64,000 bases of DNA from Hetaerina americana (GCA_022747635.1 JAKTNV010000014.1:4788001-4852000); one strand, 5' to 3'. Counted from the stretch's first letter, positions 32,141 to 45,496 are shown. Notes: generated from the letters alone by a model not told the origin. Made by a program: numbers and translations.

Positions 32141-34720
32141 TATATATGTATAATTTTAAATATTTTCCAGTAGAACAAATTGTCTACTGCAGAATGGAGA
32201 TATGTTTTCAGTTTATACTTTTAATTGTAAATGAACTCACACTCAAGAGTATATTAGTGTTTACAGCCGAAAAATTCTTATAAATCACGGGAGAGCAAAA
32301 TTCTTTTCAAATCTGTAGCTGTCATCAAGTGTCCCCATCGAATAAAATGTATAGTATTGCAATATTTGTATTTTGAAACTAGGGACAAGTAAAGGAAACC
32401 ACTAATAGAAACTTAAGTACGTGTGTCTTTCAACAGAAACTGATATATATATCCATCACACATAACCCTGTCAATCAACGTGTCATATCTATAAATACAA
32501 ATATTTGATTGAAATGCTCACTGGGACCAACATTTCAAAGCCTGTCAAATGTCATGGAAAATGCACCACGTAATTATTTAGAGAATGATTACGGCTATTA
32601 CAAAATATAGATGAGACTAATTATGTTGAAACATTCAGTGAAAATTTTCCGTAGTTGCATATTCAATAGGCATTTATACCTACATGTTGGAGAAATAGTT
32701 CACGTGTTTCACCCGCTAACGACGGAATGTACATGCATGATCTTCTTATTTTTTTACAAATGACAGGAGGTGCAAGGCCAAGAAGTTCTTCGTAGCAAAA
32801 AGTGCCCTGCTCGACGTACACTACGCACCTTGCCCTCTCTATGATCGATCTCCCGTCGCTCAAGTTGTTCCTGCTTCACCCTCGGCCGCCTATCAATTCA
32901 CCCTTCCCACTCCCCGCGCCTTACATGGCCCCTTCACCGCATCCGGAGTTTGTCTTCACTCCCCCTCCGAGCCTTTCAAATAGTTACGGTGTCAAGCCGT
33001 GCCCCTGCACCCTTACCCTAACTTTCCTACAGCACTTAACCCTAAAACCCTATCCATTCCTCTCCCAATGACTACCCCACACACATGCCCCACCCGAGTC
33101 ACATTCCCCTCCCTTCCGGTGACCACCCGAAAACAGCTCTCTACTAATATGCATGTACTACAACCCCATATCCTTAGACGTCCCCGCGAGCCCCTTGGCC
33201 TTCCCGCCACCCCCTTTGCCGCCGCTCAGGCCCCCTTCTGCACGCCTTGCCCTGCAAGCCGACACGAGGCCTTTTGGCTTCGGCTGGTAGGCTGCCAGCC
33301 TTAGAAAAAATAGGTGATTATTATTGATAGGATTGGTTATCAGGCAAATGGACATCTTACAGCGGCCTTCCCAGCAGTCAATTTTGCTCAAGGTTTCCTT
33401 TCAGTCTCGCCGTCCCACGTAATGAATTAAGTGACTTAATTTGCTCTCTTTATGTCACCATTAAGCTTAAAGAGTTTGTATTTCACTAATTACTTAAATC
33501 ATGCTAATAAGTTTCGATTTCCATGTGGCTCTCAATCCAGTCTTTACGATAGCGATACGAGAATACTTGTTTGTTTCCAACAATTACAAAAATAAGGACT
33601 TTCAGCACGGAGTCTCAAGAATTGTCGACTCGACTTATTTTCAAGGTGAATCTTGCGCAGGAGAGCAGAAGTCGTGGTCCCGCTCCCCCTCCCACCCTAC
33701 CTTCCTTCACCATGGGATACAAGTGGCATTGGTGAGGGTGCCGGTGAAGTTACGTAGAAACCCGCGAGCGTTTAGGAAATTAATGTGCGCGTTTCTGAAA
33801 ACGTCCGGAATCGCGGTCCAAGAGTGCCTGTCACCGCACGCCTTGCTTGCATAGCTTTCTTACATCCTTTGAATACCCCGGTCATTACTGATTTTGGCAA
33901 AGCAGCAAAAGTTTGATTAATGTTTTTGAAATGCCCATTTTCAATAGAAACTGGCATAAAGTCCACCTTCTATACCTGTCTAATAATCTAATACCAAGCC
34001 GCTAATTGTATGATTCCATTAGCGTTTAGGTTGATTAGACATTGAATTATTAAACTTATAAAATTGAATGTTCTCAACTATTGATATAACTGTTAAAATT
34101 ATAAGCATTTCTATTCATTGTATTACACACACATTTAATTTGTTATATGGATTTAAGTTTGTAAGCGTCTAAATATCTGAAAAATTGATATCTTTGCAAA
34201 CATTCCGAGTTTGAATCAAAAAGTAATTCTTTCATATCTGACATGGGAATCAATATAAAACAGAAGGCAGATCATGAAAGCAATATAATGTTCACCACGT
34301 AATAGCTGAATAGGACTTAGGCTAGGGAAACCTCTCTATTCATAAAATTTATTTTCATCCCTGAATATTTATGTCGATCAAAAACGTAAAAATATTGCTA
34401 TTTATATTTACTTAAACTCTCTGCATTAATTATTTTAATTCTTTTTAAAAGTTTTATTCTATATTTTAGAGCGTATTAAAGATCGACCCCCATATTTTCC
34501 CCTTTTGTTTCTCCTATATTTGCCTTTCGTTTAAATTTATTTTCCATTACATATTATTGTACTTTGAAATAGAAATTATATCTTTTATGCCAATTTATGC
34601 CGACTGCATCATCATCACGAGTACTTTAATCCATTATTTGCTGACAGCCCTCCTCTATTCCATGTTTACAATAATAGCACCCTGTAACTGCTCTTCCATC
34701 AGATAATCCAGAAATATTGA
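32141..34720. other. Non-coding stretch with a C-rich segment
   Basis: No gene or element recognised. 32,870-33,260 is C-rich, so ORFs of proline-rich composition open there (for example 32802-33071). Hairpin-prone GGCCTTTTGGCTTCGGCT-type sequence lies near 33,270-33,300. Confidence 0.5.
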
Positions 34721-34724
34721 ATAA

Positions 34725-35080
34725 GGATTGTTAGAACTTTCATATGGAATTTGGTTTTGCACGACGCCGAAATTTGGCCATTGAAGCAGAATGATAGGCA
34801 TAGATTAGAGACTTTGGAAATGTGGGTTTGGAGAACAATGAGGTAGTGCTTGGCATAGTGGGGCAGGAGAGAGGATGGTTGGGAGAAACCAGAAGGGAGC
34901 AAGTACATTGATGCAAGGCATTTTGATTGACAATGGGTTGTTGAAGTTTATGATAGAGGGAGGAATATTGGACAAATGGGCAAGGAGAAGAATAGGGCAG
35001 GGGATTTGGACGGAATTAAGAAAGAAGGAAAGAAGCATGCAGAATTGAAGAGGGGCTTACTACAGTGTAAAACTTTTGGG
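34725..35080 (+). pseudogene. LINE C-terminal fragment
   Basis: The plus strand reads RLETLEMWVWRTM, then WVVEVYDRGRNIGQMGKEKN and AELKRG. In intact LINEs of this type the region reads EAFEMWCWRRM, then NGLLK.VIEGRMEGKRGRGR and Y.ELKR. The second copy, at 48740-49480, shares GNGLLKAAIEERTLDKRG. Frameshifted and dead. Confidence 0.65.
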
Positions 35081-35089
35081 TGTGTTTTG

Positions 35090-36374
35090 TTACGAGAGAC
35101 AAGGAAATAGTCGCCTTACCTTTTGGTAGCATGGATCAATCCAAAACCTAACGTAACTGTAGATTAACAATAATAATTTAGCTGTAGGTTAATATGAATT
35201 AAAACCTCTTCTTTAATGACAGAAAAAATTGCGGAGAGAAAACCATCATATACCTTAACAGCCATCAGAACTCTACTTCAAGTATTTACAGATATGTGTA
35301 TCATTTTTTCATTTCCCACGAAGCCATCCTTTTCTTTGATATTCCTTTTAGTTTTACGATGCATTGCCGATAAATGGATACCATACGCTCGTATTTTAGT
35401 ACATTACAAAATTCAAGTAATTTTTGTCACTGTATAATGGTTTTCTTTGTTCTTACAGTAAGAAAAATGGTAAATAATGGGTTAATTTCATTTTTAACTT
35501 AAATATAGAAAAAAATTGGTAAAAAAATATTGTAGGCCTTTCAGATCTATTTGCGTTTATCGTTGAAAATTTTACGTGCTTTTTTAATGCTTACCTGTCT
35601 TCATCTGGTTGAATTTCTTAAAACTCGTACTAAAAATAATAATTAATTACAGAAGTAAAACGGTATAAAATAGTTAAGAAGTGTAACATTATTTCATACA
35701 TTCGTAAAGAGCTTTAATTCATTCGCACACCTCCATGATTTTTTCTGCATAAAAAATGCTCCATATATTTTTTGTGCATCTCAGCAGATATATTGCTCAT
35801 TCTGAAGGCAACATTTTCTTATTCGTATCGCAAGACATATAGCTTCATGGACTTTAAATATAAGTAATGATACTAGGGTTTACGTTTTATTTTATTGATT
35901 CTTGTAATATCGTTGGTCGTTCGCAAGCCTGCTGCCTATGTTCAAAGCTCACTGGTCCGTTTTATGGAAATAACCCTGCAGCTGCAATGGGTGGGACGAG
36001 GCTTGAAAGAAAGATGCAAGTGTTTAAAGGATTATGAGCTCTTTTACTCATAAAACTCAAAGAAGGATTGTTGTTAAGTTGACGATTTGTGACTTAAGTA
36101 TCCATAACTCGAATGCCTACCTAGGAAAGGCATCTTTGTCGGTGGCCTAGGACGAAGGCGCTCATACTGGGGCATATATTTTGAATCGCATTCCTCCTTC
36201 CTTCTCAGAAATGTCCAATCCTTAGAAGGGTAATATATTTTAACCATGGGCCCTAATTTCACGAGGTCCGTATGATGCCATCTTCTTCCATCAGCCAATC
36301 CAGTAAATATTTAGCCATGTCTCTTCCCTCATACTTTTATATGTAATGTATGTATGTGTGTATATTTAATATAC

Positions 36375-36411
<37 letters not shown>

Positions 36412-38230
36412 AATATATATACCATTGCTTTTACCCGGTGACGCACGTCTGAAAAATTCAGTGGAGGTGCCCGCTAAATCTCCTCGTCTCTTTGAGCGGA
36501 TAAAAGAGTAATCCTACTCCGGTGCTCCCACGTTTTTTTTCTGCGAAACATGCCCAGGGTATTTTCTATTACGCTTCATATTCCCTCGAGTGTAAATCGT
36601 CCGCGGCTGGGAAATGCCGGCGCCTCTCTATCCTTCTGGTTTCAGAGATAGGTTCCCCATATCACCCAAAATTGAGCCGTCCATTAATTAATTCAAGATG
36701 CGACTACTTACCTCTTAAATTAGTTTGCGTAGGTTCTTACGTTATTGATACATGGCTCAATATGGGTTGAAAATAGAGATGTGTATCATATTTTATTGTT
36801 TTCCGCATACATATATCAATTTGAACGTAAAAATTTTAATTCAATTACTCTGATTTCATAATTTAATATAATTTCCTTCCATACCGTACATACTTTTATC
36901 ATAACTCATTCCTCACTTGGAGTAGTTTCCTATCTAGTCTAATAAAGATGTTTCAGTAATTTTTGGCAAATCTCTTTTATGTTGAAATATGTCAAAAACC
37001 TCTAACCAGCCAAATATAAACTAAGTCTATGGTAGCAACCAGGCATTTAATACCGGCAGGTTCACAATGTGATGTTGTAGATATAATATTTTATAGAAAT
37101 GCCTTTTTATTAAGAAGTTATGGAAAGCCTTCATTGAAAAGGACAACATCCTAGTATATGTATATTGATTGCAATTACAGGGAGAGCTATGTCATAGTTT
37201 CAGTGGAAAGATGAAATCTATGTATTATAAATATAGGTTTTGCACAATTCACCATTTTTCAGCATTTATTTAAACATATTTTTTACATATATGCCCTTGT
37301 ATTTTACGTATCTAATTTCAAATGACCTGTGAAAAATATTTGACTACTAAAACTCGTCGATTGGAGATGATGAGTCAGCATCGTTATATTTCTGCATGAG
37401 GGTGCAGCCGGGAGGTTCAAGAGTGTACAAAAAAATTAAATATGTCATTAAACTGAACGCGTTTTCATCGCAGTCACCATGTGAATAATAATTTGTTGGC
37501 AAACTCTAAGGTATTCAACTACGTCGTTCAAAAAATTGATTTATTCTCCCAAAGGACGGGATGACACTCAGAAATAGCGTATCATCATAATTCCGTGACT
37601 TGCAGAGAATTTAATTTCTCTAATTACGCATTTTAATCATTTTTTACCTGTACAGTCGGTACGGTTTTAGTAAAAAGATTCTGAATCACTAGAGTAAAAA
37701 CTTTTATTTGTAAAAAAGGCTTGGCATTGTTATTTATTTTCCATTCGCCTGTATGGCTCCAAATTGCAAAACGCAAATTATCAATATGAATATGATCCTT
37801 CCTTTTTTGAAGAGCAGTATTGCGTGTCAAATCTTGAATTTTCAATTTTAAGTGCCTTTTCTCTCAATGTCCTAACAGTCCTAACAAGCGACAGAAAAAT
37901 TCCACAAACAACATTTTTATTTTATAAAAAAACAGCTGTTTCCATATCAATCTATTGTTAAGGATTACATCTTTTTTTTTTGTTAGGAAAATTTACATTG
38001 TCAACAATACGCCACCCTTAATTTTGCATACCCTGCATCATTTGAGGTGTTCCCTGGAGTTCGTTTAATATTTTTCATTAATTCCTAGTTTATTCGTCAC
38101 ATGTTTTTGAATTTTTGAGATGTGAAAAACGTCTTTAAAAAATTAAGGATTATGACAATTTGGTAGTCTACCTTTTTAAGATAGGGTTTTAGTTGGACAA
38201 AATCGCCTCTTATAGTTCTAAGGACAGACA
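35090..38230. other. AT-rich non-coding stretch
   Basis: No gene or element recognised. ORFs such as 36074-36298 (-) and 36522-36770 (+) have no domain. An AT/GT microsatellite lies at 36,350-36,421. Confidence 0.55.
36350..36421. repeat. TA/TG-rich microsatellite
   Basis: Short TATG and TATA alternations, interrupted, about 70 bp. Confidence 0.85.
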
Positions 38231-39720
38231 GACTTACCTAAATTTCTAAGTCTTATTTTGTTCAATATGCCTCTTCTTTTCTTTTCTCCATTTGCTTACC
38301 TAAAATCCTTTCCTATAATCTCTGTCGTCAGTATTTCATAGCCAATAAAAATGCCCTACATGCTGCTGTCCTCTTTGAACTTTTCTCAACATATTTCTTT
38401 ACTATTCAACCATACCTAGCAAATCTTTATTTTATTTTAAATCCATCCATTTACCTTTTCAATTTTCTTTTAAACTCACATTGTGAAAGCTAATTATCTT
38501 GTTTCAACGATTTTTACGCACCATAGGAAATCGCGTTCTATAACTAATTTTTCATATCCCTTTTCTCAAAGTCTTTACTAGACATCCCTCTCGTCAATTG
38601 CCTCATTTTGAAAGCTTTTTTTCTAAACGCAGTTCTTCTCCTGACGTCTCACTGCTTTAGACCTGTTTTTTCCATGCTGTTATATGGTCAAAAACGTTTT
38701 ATAAACTGTTAGTCTAAGTAAGTTATATGTCTCAACGGATTTAATAGTTAATCTATTCTAATTTAGTCTTCCTCATTTTAAACACCTCATAAAATTTGTT
38801 ATTTTTGGACAAATTCTCATCTCATACGTTATCTCGGGGATTTTCTAATACACTCGGCAATGATTTAAAATTCTAGGTTGACTGTCTATTTAAATCTTGA
38901 TTATTCGCAAACGAAACAGATACAATAAATTTCCCATCGCTTTTCATTCAAATTTTTAGTTTCTAACTCTGCCCCTCTTTCTAACCCCTGACCACTCCTA
39001 TTCACAATAGGCACAAGAACATGAGTACACTGACAAATGCACAGGTAAGAGATTACTCATCTATCCCTTTAATCTACTCTTGCCTTCTACTATGCTTCCA
39101 TCATTTGTACCCAATTTATTATACCCAATGCCTTCTCGAATTCTACAAAACAAATAGTTACACACAGACTGTGTTCTATATTTATTTTTATTAGTGATTT
39201 TATTACTACTATCCACTGTCGTCTCTCTACTTTCTGCATTCAACTAATCATTCCCTAAGTGATCAGTTACCCTGTTCTATGATGATTCTAAGAAGCACAT
39301 TAACAGTGTGGGAAATCATAGGTATCATTCTATAACCCTGACATATGACTACCTCTGCTTTTTGTCGGGATGTATGGTATAACTAATTTGACAAAATATT
39401 TTGTCCGAATTCCTTCCTAATAAAGTTGCAATTTAGCTCATAAAGACTTTGTTCCACGTTTTCCTAAACTCTAATATATGGGAATGTATCTTGCCTCAAA
39501 ACCTTTTCTGATTTCAATTCCATAAATGCTCTTTTTATATCTTCATTAATTCTAAGGTTGAAATCAAGCCATCTTCGTCAATGTAATGTTTTCTTTCTTT
39601 ATCAAAACGTCCCGTGCTAATACTTTATAAACAGTGATGTAGTTCAACTTCCTGTCCATCGAACCAATTTTGCTATTTCGACATCAGTAGCTCATGTAAA
39701 ACAGACGCTTCTCTCTAATA
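38230..39720 (-). mobile_element. Decayed LINE, minus strand (RT and C-terminal region)
   Basis: Minus-strand pieces lie in the order expected of a LINE RT. INEDIKRAFMELKSEK is near 39,570 (fingers). YRMIPMISHTVNVLLRIII is near 39,370, corresponding to YRTISLISH.SK.LLRII. A much-altered GFRKG and motif A region lies at about 39,200-39,060. KKAFKMRQLTRGMSSKDFEK is near 38,620-38,540, the post-RT K.AF..K..LL block. Stops and frame shifts occur throughout. Confidence 0.6.
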
Positions 39721-41300
39721 ATTTCACTTAACCAAGTTTAAGTCTTTTCATGGATACTGGCCAAAGCCAAATAGTTGTTATTGTTAATTTTCCATATTTA
39801 TTTCTCCATAGGCATGTCTTATCTTGAACTCCCACGTGTTTGTTTTTCGGCAATCTGAAGGTTTTCTTTGAACGGTAAAATACTCGATTATAACGTTTCG
39901 TGGGTCGATGGTTCGATCACGACAGTTTTGAGCGACTTAGCCCAGGGAGTGAAGAGCCAATGATTATTTCTCAATACATTCGTTGTTTAGATTGTCATGG
40001 CTAATATTCCCTTTTAATCCAATGTATCATCGCCTGTTATAATTTTCTATTTGATACATTTCCCTCCCGCGGCTTCAGTGTCCCTCTTTACCAACAATTT
40101 CCCCATTACCTACTGACTCTTTGAGTTAATTCACTATTTTTTATTCCAGGGTTTAGATTTTCTTCCGGTACATTTTGTTCCTGTACAACATTACAAGTTG
40201 CTTTGGCGGCTATCATGAAAAACTTGAGGAAGAATTTTATAACTTTCGTTCTACTATTTTTCTGTATGTTCAAACAGCTTAGTCGACAAAATTAACTCAT
40301 ATAGAGCAATTGGTGTACGAAAAGTTTGATTTTTATTTTACTAAAAGTTTCAATCGTAAATAACCGGCTCGGAACATTAAAGGTGACATTTAAATGACGT
40401 GAGTCGTTGCCGTAGGTGGTATGTATAATAAGTAGCGCCATAAAATCAGGTGAAATTATAAACATGAATCGGTTATATGAAAAATGATATCAATTATTAC
40501 GACTGCCGACCTTTCAAAGCCACGTATCTTTTAGGCATGTTTGTGAGATGTTCTTATTGCGGCGATATATTTTATACAAAATTTCAATATTCACTCTTAA
40601 AAGGACAACTATGCTAGTACTTTTTCATGGTATAACTTATGCCCACAGATCAATTTAGTCACTTATAATACAGTAAAATATTAATGGTTTTTCAATAAGT
40701 TATCCTATATTTCTTCTGTGTTATATAATATTAAATTACAATAATCATCTGCATGAAATTCCATGGCTTTAGTCAAAATGTACCAGGAGTAAGTTTCTGC
40801 CTTAAGAATCATGCAATAAAAATTACGTACCGAATTATCATTAAAATACTCAGAGATGAGTTTCTATCAATTTGGTTGATAGCTATGTACAAAAGGAATT
40901 GAAAGATATTCACGATACAGTACAAAGATAGGTTTTATGAGTGCATACTGATTGTTTTTTGCATGTAATTGATGCATGCATTTTATCAGCGTGTTACACA
41001 AATGTGAAAAATTAAATAGCTTGAACAGATTCCTTGGTAGGTTCTAGAGTCAGTTTTTAAATATTGAAAGAAGCGGTACTACCGTCGACAGGAAGTAATT
41101 TTTCTTACAACGGCGATTATTTGGAAACGTGAAATAGATTTTCCGAATTCTAAAAATATTCAATAACATTTTTTCCAATTAATATACTTTTTATCACAAG
41201 CATCCCAATCTTTTCGGAAATGTCTCGTATTTTGTCCACTGTAGGAAAACATGTACCATGAATCAATCAGCATTATTTAGTCCCAGAATGATACAGGGTA
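39720..41300. other. AT-rich non-coding stretch
   Basis: No gene or element recognised. A B-box-like GGTTCGATCAC at about 39,911 has no tRNA fold around it that I can see. Confidence 0.5.
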
Positions 41301-41309
41301 CACAGTATG

Positions 41310-41372
41310 TGTGCATTAGGATGTACGCGTGTGTTTGTGCGTGTGTGTGCTTTTGTGTGTTTGTGTGTTTAA
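41310..41372. repeat. (GT)n-rich microsatellite
   Basis: Imperfect GT and TTTG repeats, about 60 bp. Confidence 0.85.
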
Positions 41373-41402
41373 GTTCTGGTTCAAAACCAAACTAAACAGG
41401 GA

Positions 41403-41502
41403 AACACAGAGAAAGGACGCTATATGTTTATTGTTTCGTCAAATTCTGTAGTCCTGCCCTTCGAAGCGTCAAACATATTTGTGAGTGTCCTTTCCCTGTG
41501 TT
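41403..41502. repeat. Short foldback made of Penelope-like ends
   Basis: The left arm AACACAGAGAAAGGACGCTA (41403 onward) and the right arm, inverse of AACACAGGGAAAGGACACTC, are inverted copies about 36-40 bp long around a loop of about 25 bp. The arms share ACACA-GAAAGGAC and the TATGTTTGACG..TCG-type stretch with the termini of the Penelope-like element at 29183-30557. Confidence 0.65.
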
Positions 41503-41589
41503 ACAATGCTAAGCTAAGCTTTGAGCGAGAGTCTATACATACATTTGTGCCGTTATTAAGTAGCATTCCTTTTTGAAGAGGGATAAACA

Positions 41590-41860
41590 ATAAGCAGCAG
41601 TTAAGAGGTATAGTGTTGGATTACTGATCGGAGGGACCAGATTTGATTCCCACACGCGCCTCTGAGTGACCTCGGCTAAACCCAAGGCTGTTATTTTTTG
41701 GGTATAAGAAAATCCCTGAAAACCATAGCCCAAGGTGCAACCATAGGGAAAAGAACTCGCCCGTCACCCGATGTATGAATTTCATATGCCAGTTTGCTGA
41801 GTATTGGATGAACTAATACATACTAAACCGACCTTCTGGTTGATATCAGGAAGATGTCTG
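41590..41860 (+). repeat. Possible tRNA-derived SINE of a second family
   Basis: AGTTAAGAGGTATAGTGTTG, then GATTACTGATCGGAGGGACC and AGATTTGATTCCCAC resemble a tRNA A box, anticodon region and B box. A non-tRNA body follows (CTGAGTGACCTCGGC...). It is unlike the main SINE family, and only one copy is seen. Confidence 0.35.
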
Positions 41861-41982
41861 ATTACACTATAGCTAGGCATAGTTTATATAAGACCGTGAT
41901 CAATTCGCATAGTTTTCAGGGAGTTGAGGCGAACTCAGTCTGTAATTTAGCAATAACGAAGTGTGGCGTCTGATTCAAAAAG

Positions 41983-42140
41983 ATGACACCGGGAAAACCG
42001 GCTAAGAAATACAATTTGGAAGCATTAAAAGGAACAAAAAGAAAGGAGTATCAACAGGTTTCAAAGTAATGAGTATTGAAATCTACCTGGGTATTTTACC
42101 AGAAAAATGGAGACAAATAAAAATTGTGATATCAAAATTC
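41983..42140 (+). pseudogene. LINE fragment (region between endonuclease and RT)
   Basis: The plus strand reads MTPGKPAKKYNLEALKGTKR, then KEYQQ, which recalls the KPKYDLEALK.PE.R.EYQ..L.N block that links endonuclease and RT in LINEs of this type. A worn WRQIKIVISKFTTKI follows. Short and divergent. Confidence 0.45.
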
Positions 42141-42862
42141 ACAACCAAAATTATGGAAATAGTAAATATGATTAGGATACTATAGATTACGGACAAAATG
42201 ATGCAAATTTAGACGAAAAAAATATAGAAAAATGTAAATGCAGGGATAAGGAGGAGAAAATATGAGGTTAAATAATGAACTAAGGTAACGGGAAGCCCCA
42301 TCCCATTACCAATCAAAACGCTCTGAATTAATGTTTCCGGCCTGCTTTGGATTTCTCCCAACAATCCCCTCTCTTCCCTCGCCACACCTAGCAGGAAACT
42401 TCCTCGTCTGATTTCCTTTCAATCTACTTCACCTTCTCCACACACACTTTAAAATCCTCCATTCCACGCCAATCATCTTGCCTTAATGACCATTTTTCCG
42501 TGCTGTATAAACCACGCTCCATAGCAAAGTTTTGACGAGCCTCATCTTAGCCTTCATACTCACTTCATGTCACTAAAACCATTTCCCTGCCTCTTGTGGA
42601 CGCTTCTTTTCCTAACGCATTGCTTAATTTTATATTCCGATCATCTGTCCTGACCTGACATTTCTAGGTTATGATCTCTAATTTTAATATTTCAATTAGC
42701 TTTCTTCTTTTTTGAAAACCACATAACTCTGTTCTATTTACATTTACTCCCATTCCAAACCTATCACATTGACTTTTCAATGCGCATAGCAATTCTTGTA
42801 CACCCTTGGCTGAATGATTAACTTAAGTCTGATCATCCATAAGCACAATTGGCTTTATTAAT

Positions 42863-43047
42863 CGTTCAGGTTAATGTTTCTAGCTTCAATTTATTCAAAT
42901 GTAATCTCATCTTTATCCTTTGGAATTCGACGTTACCTATCATTTGAACTAAATCATCAACTAACTGGGCATTCGCTTCGGCGAAAATGTGTACAATGGT
43001 CACGCTATTTCCTATTATTTGCCTAACCATAATATGTTCTAACTTTT
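42863..43047. repeat. Direct duplication, copy 1 (about 184 bp)
   Basis: It matches 43147-43328 with only about two differences (AAATG/AACTG, CGCTTCGG/CGTTTCGG). The separation start to start is 284 bp. High identity inside an otherwise decayed element points to a recent local duplication. Confidence 0.9.
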
Positions 43048-43146
43048 AGTCCTATTTCCAGTTTTTTTATGCTTTCATAACCATTTTGCCACGTGAGAGT
43101 TAAAAACTGCGGTAATTTCCCTTTCCGCTTATATTCCTTCCTTTTC

Positions 43147-43328
43147 GTTCAGGTTAATGTTTCTAGCTTCAATTTATTCAACTGTAATCTCATCTTTATC
43201 CTTTGGAATTCGACGTTACCTATCATTTGAACTAAATCATCAACTAACTGGGCATTCGTTTCGGCGAAAATGTGTACAATGGTCACGCTATTTCCTATTA
43301 TTTGCCTAACCATAATATGTTCTAACTA
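43147..43328. repeat. Direct duplication, copy 2 (about 184 bp)
   Basis: Partner of 42863-43047. Both begin TTCGTTCAGGTTAATG or TCGTTCAGGTTAATG and end CATAATATGTTCTAAC. Confidence 0.9.
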
Positions 43329-43800
43329 ATATCTTTTTGATTCCTAGGGTATTTCTCTCCCTTCGCCCACCGCCGATTTCCAATTTCCCACTTTATCAAA
43401 TATTTCCCTTCAGGATCACCTGTAATTATTTATTTCTTTTTTTCGTGCACTCTGTAAACTTCTTCCCGTCTATTATTACTTGCCATTATGTGCACTTGAA
43501 AAACCGGGCATTTAAACTAAAATGGAATATCTAATTGCCTGGATGTTCTAAAAAGTAGTGCATTTGAGCGTCTTTTATTTTTTAGAAATTCGAAATAAGG
43601 CCGTGGTGTTGAATACTTATTCAAATTAAGATCAATTATCACGGTAATAGAAGACTTAAAGGAGACGTATTTAGGTATAGATATATACTATGGGCGAAAT
43701 AACTTCTATGTTTAAGCTGGATTAATCATAAAAACGCAAATATTTCCGGGAATAATTGTTTTATGAGGAATGCATTTTTTACCCGATTCCAATTTTGCAT

Positions 43801-43802
<2 letters not shown>

Positions 43803-43852
<50 letters not shown>
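43803..43852. repeat. (TA)n microsatellite
   Basis: About 50 bp of pure TA alternation. Confidence 0.97.
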
Positions 43853-43856
<4 letters not shown>

Positions 43857-43925
43857 TTATACTATTATAATAGAATTACCTCTTTAATACAGACTTTCCA
43901 AGGTGATCGATCTTCTGAGCTCGTA

Positions 43926-44160
43926 CGAGGTCTGCCCAGAGAGTATCCAGCCATACAATATTTTGTGAAAAATGACCTATCTAGAACAACAAGGCCATAG
44001 TCCCCTTCACAGTGCTTCTCTTGGGACCTCAAAGACATGCTAGCGTCTCATCTACTTTTCAAAACGATTGAAAAAGTCCTTTTCCGGAATGGTCATCAAC
44101 TTTCTCGTAGCAATCGTTTTTATCTGGTTACGTCATGTATTTCGTGCTGCAGTTGCAGGA
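43926..44160 (-). repeat. mariner end fragment
   Basis: TACGAGGTCTGCCCAGAGAG, then TATCCAGCC, is a recognisable mariner TIR preceded by TA. Its first ten bases match the mariner-1 TIR. About 200 bp of worn sequence follow. No matching right end was found before the next mariner at 44369. Confidence 0.5.
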
Positions 44161-44368
44161 GAGGGATAGTTTAATTTTTTTATCGCCTCGCGGTGTTGTA
44201 TGGTTTATATTTAACCACCGCTTTATTAAACATGTGTGGTAGTAACAGGGTTTACCATCTACGATAACATTTAAACCTTGTCTCTTGAGAATATATTATC
44301 TTATTTAAAAACTTTTCAGTCATTAAACATATCAATAACTTGGCTAGGTATCAGTAAAGTAACATACA

Positions 44369-45496
44369 CCAGGTCTGTTCAAAAAGTATCACACCTTTTG
44401 TGTTTTTTCAAAAATTATTTATTTAATCATTAATATCTATTTTCTCCCCTTCAAAGTAATCCCCATTAGATATTTCCACTCGTGCCAACGTTTTTTCCAA
44501 CCTTCGAAGCACTTCAAAAAATCATTTTTTCTGATCTTGTTCAGCTCTTCCTTCGATGCAGTTCTTATCTCGTCAATCGTAGCGTAGCGTCGTCTTTTCA
44601 TGGGCCTCTTCAGTTTCGGCTACAAGAAAAGGTCATTGGGGGCAAAATCTGGGGAATACGGTGGTTGTGGCATCATTAGTGTGTTGTTTTTGGCCAAAAA
44701 TTCGCGCAAAAGCAACGATCTGTGAGCAGGGGCGTTGTCATGGCGCAAAAGAAAATTTTTGTTCTTCCACAAAACCGGGCGTTTGTGGCGGATTACTTCG
44801 CACAAATTGCGCCTAACTTGCAGTTAATATTCCTTATTTACCGTTTCACCCTGTAGCAAGGACTCATTATGCACCACGCCCCTGCAATCGAAGAAACCTG
44901 TCAGCAAAACTTTCATATTCGACCAAACTTGGCGCGCTTTTTTCGATCTTGGCTCGTGCTGAAGCTTCCTTTGGGACGATTGAGCTAAATCTCCTCGTCA
45001 TAATCATAAAGGTATGATTCGTCACCAGTTATGACCCTCTGGACCAATTTTTGGGTTGTCGCAGGGAGAGTTCACCGCAAGTCCATTAGAAGTGTTCATG
45101 CGTTGCTGTTTTTGGCGAAATTGAGCAATTTTGGTACATATCCAAATCATTGGTAATTGTACATCGAGCCAATCGATCTGTTTAGGTCCTCAAAATATTC
45201 TCTAACAGCTATTCGACGATTGGTCACTAATATTTTCTACACTTTATCAATGTTTTCGTCTGTTGTTTAAGTGTTCGGGCCCCGGCACTCTTAGTCGTTC
45301 ACATCTCCTCGGCCCTGAGAACATTATGTACCACTGATAAATGTTGCTTCAGATAAATGTTGCTTCAAAAATGGCTGAACGTTTTGGCTGAAGTGAAAGA
45401 TATAAGTACCAACATTTAGTCACAAAAAGTCGAAAATCAAATGTACGTAAAATTCCGCGATAATTCAAAATTCGCAATACTTTTTGAAAAGACTTA

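Larger units (their letters stand above)
42340..43330 (-). mobile_element. Decayed LINE fragment, minus strand, with an internal direct duplication
   Basis: The minus strand reads PIVLMDDQT at about 42,850, a remnant of the LYADDQ active-site box. Then come AKGVQELLCALKSQCDRFGM and GVNVNRTELCG (the G.KIN..KTE block), and further YSTEKWSLRQDDWRGMEDF (YGAETWTLRK.D.KRLEAFEM). A segment upstream of the active site (VDD.VQMIGNVEFQRIKMRL) is present twice, at 42,863-43,047 and 43,147-43,328. Confidence 0.7.

Noticed and set aside
34596..34625. ATCATCATCACGAG as another foldback or Penelope core
   Set aside because: It lacks the GAAAC/GTTTC partner and any flanking inverted repeat.
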